A stretch of 64,000 nt of DNA. It comes from Aphodovivens avicola (lineage in GTDB: Bacteria; Actinomycetota; Coriobacteriia; Coriobacteriales; Eggerthellaceae). Positions within the stretch are counted from its first letter, which is position 1, and each line of letters starts with the position of its first letter. The DNA lies in contig DVGW01000013.1 in assembly GCA_018712515.1 (NCBI GenBank), positions 113,692 through 177,691 of the forward strand, given 5' to 3'. The position numbers were made by a program, and so were the translations under genes. Shown here piece after piece: positions 1 to 7,672 of the stretch. The notes beneath the pieces are model-generated. The model had not been told where the DNA came from. It did not search any database and saw nothing but the letters and a program-made list of their open reading frames with translations.

Positions 1-272
1 TTGCCGAAGGGGCCCGCGAAGTCGAGCAGCGCGTCGCCTGCGCGGAGCTTGGCGAGGCGCATGGTGGTCGCGCCCACCGCCTGGAACACGATGGTCACCG
101 TGCCGGCTTCGGGATCGCAGGCGTTCATGGTCAGCGGGATGCGCTCGCCGCGCTCGTCGATGCGCAGCATGATGAACTGTCCCGGCTTGATTTTCTTGGC
201 GATTTCCGGCGCCCGCACCACCATGCGGGTCACCTCAGCGTTGAGCTGCTCCACCTGTTCGATGGGATACAC
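1..272 (-). CDS. NfnA/SudB-like FAD/NAD-binding oxidoreductase subunit (partial, C-terminus beyond window)
   Basis: The minus frame starting with GTG at 272 encodes about 90 residues beginning VYPIEQVEQLNAEVTRMVV, then GQFIMLRIDERGERIPLT and VFQAVGATTMRLAKL, ending near FAGPFG at the window edge. This is the N-terminal ferredoxin-reductase-type FAD domain of the sulfide/dihydroorotate-dehydrogenase-like family, usually the small subunit (NfnA, SudB or GltD partner) of NADPH:ferredoxin or NAD(H) flavoenzymes. A GAGGGGG ribosome-binding sequence lies about 10 nt before the GTG, supporting that start. The rest of the gene and any partner NfnB/GltA gene are outside the window, so the exact enzyme cannot be fixed. 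A TATACT -10-like element at 322-327 could drive it. Confidence 0.7.
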   Translation of the reverse strand, partial: MYPIEQVEQLNAEVTRMVVRAPEIAKKIKPGQFIMLRIDERGERIPLTMNACDPEAGTVTIVFQAVGATTMRLAKLRAGDALLDFAGPFG

Positions 273-321
273 GTGGCCTCAGACCCCCTCGTCATATCGG
301 CTTTTCATTCGGGAATGCCTC

Positions 322-327
322 AGTATA
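322..327 (-). promoter_or_regulatory. Possible -10 element upstream of the NfnA-like gene
   Basis: TATACT on the minus strand, about 50 nt before the GTG at 272. No convincing -35 hexamer is visible at 16-18 nt, so this is a weak call. Confidence 0.3.
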
Positions 328-403
328 TCAGCGCCACGTGAAGGATTGGTAACGCAATCGTTTCCGCACGTCGGACGGTTGTCTTTTTTGGCTGAGGGCG
401 CCG

Positions 404-1150
404 CTACAGAAGATGCTCCTGCTCGTAGTGGGGCTGGGACGGTTGCTGGTCGGCGTGCTCGGCTGCCTGCGGGGCGACCTGCGCGGTCGCTTGCCCGGCT
501 GCGGCAGCGCTTTCCAGCGCGGAACCATCCTGCGCGGCGTGCACATCCGGAGCCGGCTGCGCAGTATCCGCGGCACCCGTCGCCTGCGCGTTTTGGCGCA
601 GCAGCTCGCCGAGCGTGGCGAAGTCGTCTTCAAGCGCGACGCGCTTGCTGCCGTCGTAGAGCGCGGCGGCGGGATGAAAGATGGGGAACACCTTGAACCG
701 ACCCGCTTGCTGCAGCTTGCCGTGCAGGCGCGTGATGCCGACCTCGGTCTTGAGGATGAACTTCGTGGAGAAGTTGCCCAACGTCACGATGAACTCGGGG
801 TCGATGGTGCGCGTCTGCTCGCGCAGGTAGGGCGTGCACAGCTCGATCTCCTCGGGGCGCGGATCGCGGTTTCCCGGAGGGCGGCATTTGAGCACGTTGG
901 CGATGAACACGTCCTCGCGCTTGAGCCCGGCGATGGCAAGCAGCTCGTTGAGGTATTTGCCGGCGGCGCCGACGAACGGGATGCCCTGCAGGTCCTCGTT
1001 CTTGCCCGGCGCCTCGCCCACGATCAGCACGCGCGCATCAGGATTGCCGTCGCCGAACACGGTCTGCGTGCGCCCATCGGCCAGCGGGCAGCGGCGACAC
1101 GCTTCGACGTCGGCGCGGATCTGCTCCAGAGGGATATGCGGTTTGTGCAT
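404..1150 (-). CDS. Type-4 uracil-DNA glycosylase (4Fe-4S family) with Ala/Gln-rich tail
   Basis: This 248-aa protein removes uracil from DNA as the first step of base excision repair. Visible family-4 features are the early cysteine pair EACRRCPLA (residues 17 and 20), GEAPGKNEDLQGIPFVG (the uracil-binding GEAPG loop), NVLKCRPPGNRDP and IELCTPYL, which supply the other cluster cysteines, and the late FHPAAAL motif. The family core ends near residue 190. The remaining 55 or so residues are low-complexity Ala/Gln/Pro/His with no fold I recognise. Start ATG at 1150 is preceded by AGAAGG. It lies 30 nt downstream of alr on the same strand and could be co-transcribed with it. Confidence 0.9.
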   Translation of the reverse strand: MHKPHIPLEQIRADVEACRRCPLADGRTQTVFGDGNPDARVLIVGEAPGKNEDLQGIPFVGAAGKYLNELLAIAGLKREDVFIANVLKCRPPGNRDPRPEEIELCTPYLREQTRTIDPEFIVTLGNFSTKFILKTEVGITRLHGKLQQAGRFKVFPIFHPAAALYDGSKRVALEDDFATLGELLRQNAQATGAADTAQPAPDVHAAQDGSALESAAAAGQATAQVAPQAAEHADQQPSQPHYEQEHLL

Positions 1151-1180
1151 GGCGGGACCTTCTTCTGCCGTAGCCCTGTC

Positions 1181-2596
1181 CTATTTGTAGATGCGCGGCA
1201 TGCGCATGCTGAATCCGCAGGCCACCTCGTAGTTGATGGTGTCGAGCGCGTCGGCCATCTCGTCAAGGGTGATCTCGGCATCGCCCTGGCGCCCGACGAG
1301 CAGCACCTCGTCGCCGATCTGCGGATCGAGGCGGCGGTGCGTGCCGTACACGCGCATGTCGACCTCGAACATGCACATGTCCATGCAGATCTGGCCGACC
1401 TGGCGGCAGCGACGCCCGTCCAGGATCACGTCCGTCATGTTCGACAGGCCGTGGCGCAGACCGTCGGCGTAGCCCACGGGGATGGTGCAGACCTTGACGC
1501 TGCCGGGGCTGCGGTAGTCGAGCCCGTAGCTCACGCCCTCGCCCACCGGAACCGAGCGCACGTCGGTGATGCGCGCATGGACGCTCATGGCGGGGCGCAG
1601 ATCCAGGATGCCGCGCGTCACAGGCGACGCGTGCAGACCGTACAGCGACACGCCCAGACGCGCCATGTCGAACTGGACGTCGGAGAAGCGCGCGCCGGCG
1701 GCGGTGTTGGCGCAGTGCACGATGCCGGGATCGATTCCCGCGGAGCGCAGAGTCGACACGGCCTCGATGAAATGCTTGGCCTGGATCTGGAAATCAAGCG
1801 TCTCGTTGGCATCCGCGGTCGCGAAATGCGTGAACACGCCGCCCAGATCGAGCGCGCGATGGAATCCCACCTGCGTCATGAACTCGAGCACCTGGTCGTG
1901 GCGCACGCCGATGCGGTTCATGCCCGTGTTGACCGCCAGATGGTACGGAGCGCGCACGCCGAACGCGTCGGCCGTCTCGGCGTAGGCGATCGCGAACTCG
2001 GGCGTGTAGATGGCCGGCGTGATCTTGTACGCGAGCAGAAGCGGCGCCGCCGCCACGGGAGGCTCGGAGAGGATGAGGATCGGGGCGTTGAGCATCGCCT
2101 CGCGCAGCTCGATGGCCTCGTTGACCGTGGCGACGCCCAGCCATTCGGCGCCGGAGTTGAGCGCGGTGCGCGCCACCTGGACCGCGCCGTGGCCGTACGC
2201 GTCGGCCTTGACGACGGCCATCAGACGCGTGCGCGAGCTGAGACGGCGGCGGTACTCGCCCACGTTGTGGCGGATGGCGGCCAGGTCGATCTCGACCCAT
2301 GACCAACGGCGGTCGATGGCGGGGATGGTGCGCAGCTTGTCCGGATCGAAATGAAGCGCGCCCGAAGCGTCCCGCTCGTGATCGCGCGCATACTGGAACG
2401 CGCCCTGGGCAGCAGGGCTTGACGGGGAGGCGGGGCTGAACGGATAGTCGGATCCCCGCTTGTCAGCCGCGGAAGCCAGCTGGCCGTCCCGCGCGCCCGT
2501 TCCGACGGGCGTATGTCCCACGCTGACGCTCGCCGGCACGAAGCCCGGCTTGCGCCGCGCGAATCCGGTGAACCCGTTCAGCGGTTCTTCTTCCAT
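1181..2596 (-). CDS. alr: Alanine racemase with about 95-residue N-terminal extension
   Basis: The PLP-dependent racemase converts L-alanine to D-alanine for peptidoglycan. The catalytic lysine sits in AVVKADAYGHG (Lys130 here, usually near residue 35-40), and the second catalytic base is the tyrosine of GEGVSYGLDYRS. VGYADGLRH and QICMDMCMFEV are typical C-terminal-domain motifs. The protein is 471 aa against about 370 for the family. The excess is an N-terminal extension rich in Ser, Pro and Gly with no recognisable domain. The upstream start is supported by a GGAGGAGG ribosome-binding sequence ending 8 nt before ATG 2596. The true fold begins near WSWVEIDLAAIRHN. Whether the extension is retained in the protein is not known. 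Confidence 0.93.
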   Translation of the reverse strand: MEEEPLNGFTGFARRKPGFVPASVSVGHTPVGTGARDGQLASAADKRGSDYPFSPASPSSPAAQGAFQYARDHERDASGALHFDPDKLRTIPAIDRRWSWVEIDLAAIRHNVGEYRRRLSSRTRLMAVVKADAYGHGAVQVARTALNSGAEWLGVATVNEAIELREAMLNAPILILSEPPVAAAPLLLAYKITPAIYTPEFAIAYAETADAFGVRAPYHLAVNTGMNRIGVRHDQVLEFMTQVGFHRALDLGGVFTHFATADANETLDFQIQAKHFIEAVSTLRSAGIDPGIVHCANTAAGARFSDVQFDMARLGVSLYGLHASPVTRGILDLRPAMSVHARITDVRSVPVGEGVSYGLDYRSPGSVKVCTIPVGYADGLRHGLSNMTDVILDGRRCRQVGQICMDMCMFEVDMRVYGTHRRLDPQIGDEVLLVGRQGDAEITLDEMADALDTINYEVACGFSMRMPRIYK

Positions 2597-2876
2597 CCGT
2601 GATGCCTCCTCCTAGAAAAATCGGGCATCAGTATAGCACTGGGATTTCCGCCGCCCGGGCGCGCGGAGCGACCTGCCCAAATCCCCTATAACCCCGCACA
2701 AGGAGCGCCCATCGCGGGTTCGCTGACGAACCCGCACACCGACGGGCGGCTCCAGGTTTGCGAGCACCCCCGATGCGACATGCGACTCCACGATTGCAGG
2801 CATCCCCGATGCAACATGCGGTTCCGCATTTGCGAGCATCTCCAATGTGCCGCGCGAAACACTTGGATAGAAAAAC

Positions 2877-2918
2877 GCGGATGCGACGCTTTCCACCGCC
2901 GAAAAGCGTCGCATCCGC
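2877..2918. repeat. Perfect 16-bp inverted repeat (hairpin)
   Basis: Arms 2877-2892 and 2903-2918 are exact complements around a 10-nt loop. It lies 13 nt before the T9 run, so on the plus strand it resembles a poorly spaced intrinsic terminator. No plus-strand gene ends here. Confidence 0.6.
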
Positions 2919-2931
2919 TGGATTTCATCCG

Positions 2932-2952
2932 TTTTTTTTTGGGGGGGGGGGG
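2932..2952. repeat. Homopolymer tract T9 followed by G12
   Basis: Nine T at 2932-2940 and twelve G at 2941-2952 are directly adjacent. Such tracts are prone to slippage and also to sequencing error. They lie between two copies of a 24-bp repeat in non-coding DNA. Confidence 0.85.
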
Positions 2953-3022
2953 TGCGAGTTGTCGCATCCCCTGGATTTCATCCGCAATTCCGCCGAATGG
3001 GATGAAATCGCTCGATTGCGAC

Positions 3023-3505
3023 TTAGTGGCCGCCGCCCGCCATCATCTTGGCGGCATGGGGCAGCGCCTTGACGATGCCGTCCCAGTTCTCGCGCGCGGC
3101 TTTCTCGCTGCCGGGCAGGTTGATGACCAGATGGCGTCCGCGCTGCATGCACAGGGCGCGGGAGAGCATCGCGTACGGCGTGATGGCCAGCGAGTGGGCG
3201 CGCATAGCCTCGGCGATGCCGGGCACGTTGCGCTCGCACACGTCCATCGTCGCCTCAGGCGTCACGTCGCGCAGCGACAGTCCGCTGCCGCCGCAGGTCA
3301 GCACGATGTCGACGTCCAGCTCGTCGCACGCGGTGACGATCGCCGCCGAGATGTCGGCGCGCTCGTCTTTGACCACCACGTGGCTTTTGCACTCCCAGCC
3401 GTTCTCGGCGATGAGCCCCTCGAGCGCGGCACCGGCGGTGTCCTCCTTCATGCTGCGCGTATCCGAGCACGTGATGATGGCGAACGTCAAAGCGTTTTCA
3501 GACAT
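3023..3505 (-). CDS. mogA: MogA/MoaB-type molybdopterin adenylyltransferase
   Basis: The 160-aa enzyme adenylates molybdopterin before metal insertion. Motifs of the MoCF-biosynthesis fold are visible: CSDTRSMKEDTAG near the N-terminus, TCGGSGLSLRDVTPEA, the Gly-rich nucleotide- and molybdopterin-binding loop, and the late NLPGSEKAARE. The length is typical for MogA/MoaB. The start at 3505 has GGAAGAGAG upstream. It lies downstream of moeA on the same strand, separated by about 180 bp rich in hairpins. The pair supplies the cofactor the molybdoenzymes at 41-54 kb would need. MogA and MoaB cannot be separated from sequence by eye. Confidence 0.9.
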   Translation of the reverse strand: MSENALTFAIITCSDTRSMKEDTAGAALEGLIAENGWECKSHVVVKDERADISAAIVTACDELDVDIVLTCGGSGLSLRDVTPEATMDVCERNVPGIAEAMRAHSLAITPYAMLSRALCMQRGRHLVINLPGSEKAARENWDGIVKALPHAAKMMAGGGH

Positions 3506-3552
3506 CTCTCTTCCTTTCCTAGCACCTGGCGTTGCAACCAGGTATCTCGCAG

Positions 3553-3676
3553 GCCCCTCCGGGAGGGGAGGGTCCGCGCGCAGTATCCGCAGCCCTTTGA
3601 TCGCGTTCCGCAGGAACGCGATGGGCGTAGGGCGAGGACTTGTTTGAGCACGGGCCCTCCCCTCCCGGAGGGCCCG
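3553..3676. repeat. Inverted-repeat element between moeA and mogA
   Basis: The 17-nt CCTCCGGGAGGGGAGGG (3556-3572) has its reverse complement at about 3653-3669. Both copies are themselves self-complementary. Between them, 3600-3609 and 3613-3622 form a perfect 10-bp stem on a GCA triloop. The layout (long terminal inverted repeats with an inner hairpin, about 120 bp) looks like a small non-autonomous repeat element or an intercistronic RNA structure. Confidence 0.55.
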
Positions 3677-3686
3677 TCAGGCTGAC

Positions 3687-4943
3687 TTAGATCACCGTCT
3701 CCTCGGCAACGTCCAGCAGCACGCATTCCACCAGATCGCCTGCCGAGCGGCCGCCCTGGCCCTCGGGCAGCACCGCCATGCAGTTGCTGCGCTGGATCAC
3801 GCCGAACAGGCCCGAGCTCTGGTTCTTGGCGGGCTCGACGATGTAGCCGCCTTCGGGATCCTTGCGCAGGGTGGAGCGCAGGAACAGCCGGCGCGTGTCG
3901 TTCTTCTTGGTGTCCTTGGCAAGCTTCGCCATGACGGTCGGACGGACGAAGCGGGTGTAGCCCTGCATCTTGCGCAACGCGGGGCGGATGATCATCTCGA
4001 ACCCGCAGTAGGCCGCCGCCGGATTGCCGGGCAGGCCGAACACGGGCGTGCCCTTGACGACACCGAACGTCTGGGCCTTGCCGGGGCGCATGTTGACGGT
4101 CGTCATCATCAGCTCGCCGAGACGCTCGACGACGGGCTTGATGAAGTCGAAGTCGCCGTTGGACGCGCCGCCGCTCGTCACGATGAAGTCGTAATCGTAC
4201 GTCGCGTCGGAGACCACCTGCGCGAGCGCCTCCTCGTCATCGGAGACGATGGGCAGGATGGTGGGAATGGCGCCGGCGGCCTGGGCGCAGGCAGCGAGCG
4301 CGTAGCTGTTGGAGTTGCGGATCTTGCCCGGCGTGGGCATGTCGGTCGGATCGACCAGCTCCGAGCCGATGGCGATGATCGCCACGCGCGGACGGCGGTA
4401 CACCGGCACCTCGATGATGCCGCATCCCGCCAAAAAGCCGGCGCCGGCGGAGCCCACGATCTCGCCGCTCGACACGACGACCTCGCCCGCCTTCGCCTCC
4501 TCGCCCGCCTGGCGCACGTTGGATCCGAGCTTGGTGGGCGCGTCGAACGCCACGCGGCTGCCCGGCTTGCCGTCGCCGGACACGACGCTGACGATCTCGT
4601 ACTTGACCACCGAGTCGGCCGCCTCGGGCAGCGGCGCGCCCGTCATGATGCGGACGCACTGGCCCTCCTCGATGGGGCCTTCGTAGGTTTCGCCCGCGGC
4701 GATCTCGGCGATGACGTCCATCTCGACGGGAGCCTCGGCCGTCGCGCCTTCCAGCTCGGCGGCACGCAGCGCGAAGCCGTCCATCGCGGAATGCGCGAAC
4801 GGCGACACGTCGATGTCGCTTTTCAGATCGTCAGCCGCGACGCGCCCCACCGCATCCAGCAGCCCCACCGTCTCGACGGGAAGCGGCGCGACCTGCGACA
4901 GCACCAGCTCGCGCGCTTCTTCGAGCGAGATCATCTCCGCCAT
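3687..4943 (-). CDS. moeA: Molybdopterin molybdenumtransferase MoeA
   Basis: The protein of 418 aa from the ATG at 4943 inserts molybdate into adenylylated molybdopterin, yielding active Mo cofactor. Recognisable pieces are HSAMDGFALRA in domain 1, IMTGAPLPEAADSVV, GSELVDP, TSGGASNGDFDFI (the GEPHY-like MoCF loop) and GLPGNPAAA, followed by the C-terminal beta domain. The annotated frame can start at a TTG six nucleotides earlier, but AAAGGGG is spaced correctly for ATG 4943. It precedes mogA on the same strand. Confidence 0.93.
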   Translation of the reverse strand: MAEMISLEEARELVLSQVAPLPVETVGLLDAVGRVAADDLKSDIDVSPFAHSAMDGFALRAAELEGATAEAPVEMDVIAEIAAGETYEGPIEEGQCVRIMTGAPLPEAADSVVKYEIVSVVSGDGKPGSRVAFDAPTKLGSNVRQAGEEAKAGEVVVSSGEIVGSAGAGFLAGCGIIEVPVYRRPRVAIIAIGSELVDPTDMPTPGKIRNSNSYALAACAQAAGAIPTILPIVSDDEEALAQVVSDATYDYDFIVTSGGASNGDFDFIKPVVERLGELMMTTVNMRPGKAQTFGVVKGTPVFGLPGNPAAAYCGFEMIIRPALRKMQGYTRFVRPTVMAKLAKDTKKNDTRRLFLRSTLRKDPEGGYIVEPAKNQSSGLFGVIQRSNCMAVLPEGQGGRSAGDLVECVLLDVAEETVI

Positions 4944-5137
4944 GAACAACCCCTTTCATCGTTGCGCCGCCGACGCGTCCCATGCGCGTCTGCGGCGTTC
5001 GTCTCATGTCCGTCCATTATAGCGTTCTTAGAATTATTCGCGTGCAAAAGAAACCGGGCCGACCGCTCGCAACGAAGCATTCCCTCGGCTCTCCAAACGC
5101 ATATCACCTCAACGGTGCAGCCCCAGCCCAAACAGAA

Positions 5138-5165
5138 CGGGCCGGCACCCGAAGATGCCGGCCCG
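5138..5165 (-). terminator. Intrinsic terminator downstream of eno
   Basis: A 10-bp GC stem (5138-5147 with 5156-5165) and 8-nt loop is followed on the minus strand by TTCTGTTT. It sits 27 nt after the eno stop codon. Confidence 0.75.
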
Positions 5166-5191
5166 CATGCAGTCCAAACGGTGATCCGCCG

Positions 5192-6481
5192 CTACTTGAT
5201 GTTGTAGAACGCGCTCCAGCCCGCGTAGAGGGCATCGCCGTCGAGCTCCTCCTCGATTCGGAGAAGCTGGTTGTACTTGGCGACGCGGTCGCTGCGGCAC
5301 GGCGCGCCCGTCTTGATCTGGCCGGCGTTGGTGGCGACGGCGAGGTCGGCAATGGTGGTGTCCTCGGTCTCGCCGGAGCGGTGCGACACGACGCATGCAT
5401 AGCCGGCGCGCTTGGCCATCTCCATGGCGTCGAGCGCCTCGGACAGGCTGCCGATCTGGTTCACCTTGACGAGGATGGCGTTGGCGCAGCCGAGCTCGAT
5501 GCCCTTGGCCAGACGCTCGGAGTTGGTCACGAACAGGTCGTCGCCCACCAGCTGGACCTTGTCGCCGATGCGGTCGGTCAGCTTCTTCCAGCCGTCCCAA
5601 TCCTCCTCGGCCATGCCGTCCTCGATGGAGATGATCGGGTACTTCTCGACGAGCGCGGCCCAGTAGTCGACCATCTCGTCGCTCGTGAGCTCGCGGCCCT
5701 CGCCGGCGAGCACGTACTTCTGCTTGTCGGCATCGTAGAACTCGGTGGACGCGGGATCCATCGCGAACATGATGTCCTCGCCCGGCTTGTAGCCAGCCTG
5801 CTCGCATGCCTTGACCAGGTACTGCAGCGGCTCCTCGTTGGTGGAGAAGTTGGGAGCGAAGCCGCCTTCGTCGCCGACGCCGCCGCCCAGGCCGGCGTCA
5901 TGCAGGACCTTCTTGAGCGTGTGGTAGATCTCGGCGCACCAGCGCAGCGCCTCGGCGAACGAGCTCGCGCCGACCGGCATGACCATGAACTCTTGGAAGT
6001 CCACGTTGTTGTCGGCGTGCACGCCGCCGTTGAGGATGTTCATCATCGGGGTGGGCAGCACATGCGCGTTGACGCCGCCGATGTACTTGTACAGGGGAAG
6101 CTCGGCGGACTCTGCCGCAGCCTTGGCGCACGCCAGGGAAACGCCCAGGATCGCGTTGGCGCCCAGCGCGCCCTTGTTCGGCGTGCCGTCCAGCTCGAGC
6201 ATGATCTCGTCGATGGTGCGCTGATCGCCGGCTTCGATGCCCACCAGGGCATCCGCGATCTCCTCGTTCACATGGCCGACGGCATCCAGCGTGCCCTTGC
6301 CCAGGTAGCGGCTCTTGTCGCAATCACGCAGCTCGACGGCCTCGAACGCGCCCGTGGAAGCACCGGAGGGCACTGCAGCCCTGCCGAACGAGCCGTCGTC
6401 CAGCACAACCTCGACCTCAACGGTGGGGTTGCCGCGGGAATCCAGCACTTCGCGGCCGAATACATCGATGATGACGCTCAT
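5192..6481 (-). CDS. eno: Enolase (phosphopyruvate hydratase)
   Basis: This glycolytic enzyme interconverts 2-phosphoglycerate and phosphoenolpyruvate with two Mg2+. The 429-aa frame starts MSVIIDVFGREVLDSRGNP and contains the flexible loop AVPSGASTGAFEAVELRD, the metal/active-site segments DGMAEEDWDGW and VGDDLFVTNSERL, and the enolase signature SHRSGETEDTTIADLAV. The open frame extends 19 codons further upstream, but AGGAGG seven nt before ATG 6481 fixes this start. It is followed by a clear intrinsic terminator and appears to be a single transcription unit. Confidence 0.97.
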   Translation of the reverse strand: MSVIIDVFGREVLDSRGNPTVEVEVVLDDGSFGRAAVPSGASTGAFEAVELRDCDKSRYLGKGTLDAVGHVNEEIADALVGIEAGDQRTIDEIMLELDGTPNKGALGANAILGVSLACAKAAAESAELPLYKYIGGVNAHVLPTPMMNILNGGVHADNNVDFQEFMVMPVGASSFAEALRWCAEIYHTLKKVLHDAGLGGGVGDEGGFAPNFSTNEEPLQYLVKACEQAGYKPGEDIMFAMDPASTEFYDADKQKYVLAGEGRELTSDEMVDYWAALVEKYPIISIEDGMAEEDWDGWKKLTDRIGDKVQLVGDDLFVTNSERLAKGIELGCANAILVKVNQIGSLSEALDAMEMAKRAGYACVVSHRSGETEDTTIADLAVATNAGQIKTGAPCRSDRVAKYNQLLRIEEELDGDALYAGWSAFYNIK

Positions 6482-6716
6482 TGAATGCCTCCTAAAGCAT
6501 AGCCGGTTCACGCCGCCGCACGACGCCGCGACGCTCATGCCCCGTCATGATAGCACGATGGAGGTGGAGGGCGGAGGTGATGCGCGCCGCGGCGGCATGC
6601 AGCCACGCCAGCGGCGGCAACGCGATGCGCAACCGCACAAGCGGCTCCGTAACGGCACGCTGCCGCACGAGAGGCGGAGTCGCGCATGCGAGCGCGTCAG
6701 CGTCAGCGGCGCGGCG

Positions 6717-7571
6717 TCACCCGAGCACGGCGAGGGCCGCGCAAATGGCAAGGCCCGCCAATAGCGTCGCCAACGCGCCGGCCGTGAACCGGCGCCGTGC
6801 GAGCGACGTGCGCACGACGTCCGGCGCGCCGTAGCAGCGCGCGTTCATCGCCACCGCCAGGGCGTCAGCGCGGCGGAACATGCTGACGAACAGGGGAACG
6901 AGCACCGTCGCCCATGCGCGCAGGCGCACCACCAGGCCGGCTTCCCCGAATTTGGCGCAGCGCGACCATTGCGCGTCGTGGATGCGGCCCAGCTCCTCGG
7001 CGACGAGCGGGATGAATCGCAGGGCGATCGAGAGAACCGACGCGACGTCGTCCACCGGCGCCCGCAGCTTGCGCAGGGGGCGCAGGAAGCTCGAGAACGC
7101 TTCGGTGAGCTCGGTCGACGTCGTCGTGAAGCTCACGAGCAGGCTCGCCATCACCAGCAGCACGATGCGGATCGCGTAGAAGCAGCCGCGGGCGAACCCC
7201 ATCGGCACGAACCCAAACGACCCGACGAGCGTCACCGGCGCGGCCCCCGCGAGCCAACCCGCCGACACCGAGCCGAGACCGCCCGGCGCGACGGCGGACG
7301 CCGCAGCCGCATCGAAGGAGAACGCGTTGAACACGATGGCAAACGCCGCTATCACCACGAGCGGGAGCGAGAGCGCGAGGATGCGCCGCGGCCCAATGCG
7401 CGACACGCAAAGCAGCACCGCGAACGCTACCGCGCACACGCCGAGCGCCCACCAGGTTTCCACCAAAAACAACGTCACGGAATAGGCGATGAGCAGCACG
7501 GTCTTCACCCGCGCATCGCAAACGTGCACAGGCGTGGCTCCGGGTATGTAGGTGCTGATATCGATACGCAT
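6717..7571 (-). CDS. ecfT: EcfT transmembrane component of an energy-coupling-factor (vitamin) transporter
   Basis: This hydrophobic protein of about 284 aa has several membrane segments in the first 190 residues and the CbiQ/EcfT coupling motifs in the C-terminal part (ALRFIPLVAEELGRIHDAQWSR and the Arg/Ala-rich ALAVAMNARCYG), which contact the EcfA ATPases. Start choice is uncertain: ATG 7571 and ATG 7589 are both possible and neither has a strong ribosome-binding site. In related genomes ecfA1-ecfA2-ecfT commonly follow rplQ. Here only 68-100 bp, filled by a terminator, separates rplQ from ecfT, and no ATPase gene is present, so it must use ATPases encoded elsewhere. Confidence 0.85.
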   Translation of the reverse strand: MRIDISTYIPGATPVHVCDARVKTVLLIAYSVTLFLVETWWALGVCAVAFAVLLCVSRIGPRRILALSLPLVVIAAFAIVFNAFSFDAAAASAVAPGGLGSVSAGWLAGAAPVTLVGSFGFVPMGFARGCFYAIRIVLLVMASLLVSFTTTSTELTEAFSSFLRPLRKLRAPVDDVASVLSIALRFIPLVAEELGRIHDAQWSRCAKFGEAGLVVRLRAWATVLVPLFVSMFRRADALAVAMNARCYGAPDVVRTSLARRRFTAGALATLLAGLAICAALAVLG

Positions 7572-7609
7572 GAGCGCAGTATGCCACATCGTCCGCCCGT
7601 GCAAAAGGA

Positions 7610-7640
7610 AAGCCCCGCGCGGTCATACCGTGCGGGGCTT
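7610..7640 (-). terminator. Intrinsic terminator after rplQ
   Basis: A 14-bp stem (7610-7623 / 7627-7640, one wobble pair) on a three-nt loop is followed on the minus strand by TCCTTTTGC. It ends the ribosomal protein transcript just before ecfT. Confidence 0.8.
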
Positions 7641-7672
7641 GGAATCAGAGCGATTCGAGCGAAGCGGGGGAG

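Larger units (their letters stand above)
2597..3022. other. 426-bp gene-free stretch: degenerate repeats, hairpins and a T9-G12 homopolymer tract
   Basis: No supported gene lies between alr and mogA. From 2700 to 2870 there are degenerate units of roughly 42-45 bp built on GATGCRACATGCG and TTGCGAGCA. At 2877-2892/2903-2918 there is a perfect 16-bp stem with a 10-nt loop. Two near-identical 24-mers (2908-2931 and 2961-2984, one mismatch) flank nine T and twelve G residues (2932-2952). A degenerate inverted copy sits at 2999-3022, immediately after the mogA stop. A 100-codon minus frame (2612-2914) crosses the repeats, but I do not accept it as a gene. Confidence 0.7.

Noticed and set aside
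413..2302. Long plus-strand open frame (629 codons) antisense to udg and alr
   Set aside because: Composition is Arg/His/Ala/Val/Asp-rich as expected from the reverse of high-GC genes; no domain is visible, and both genes on the other strand are certain.
2612..2914. 100-codon minus-strand frame with a LANAEPHVASGMPAI-like repeat
   Set aside because: It crosses degenerate DNA repeats and a hairpin, has no good ribosome-binding site, and the repeats are better explained as non-coding.
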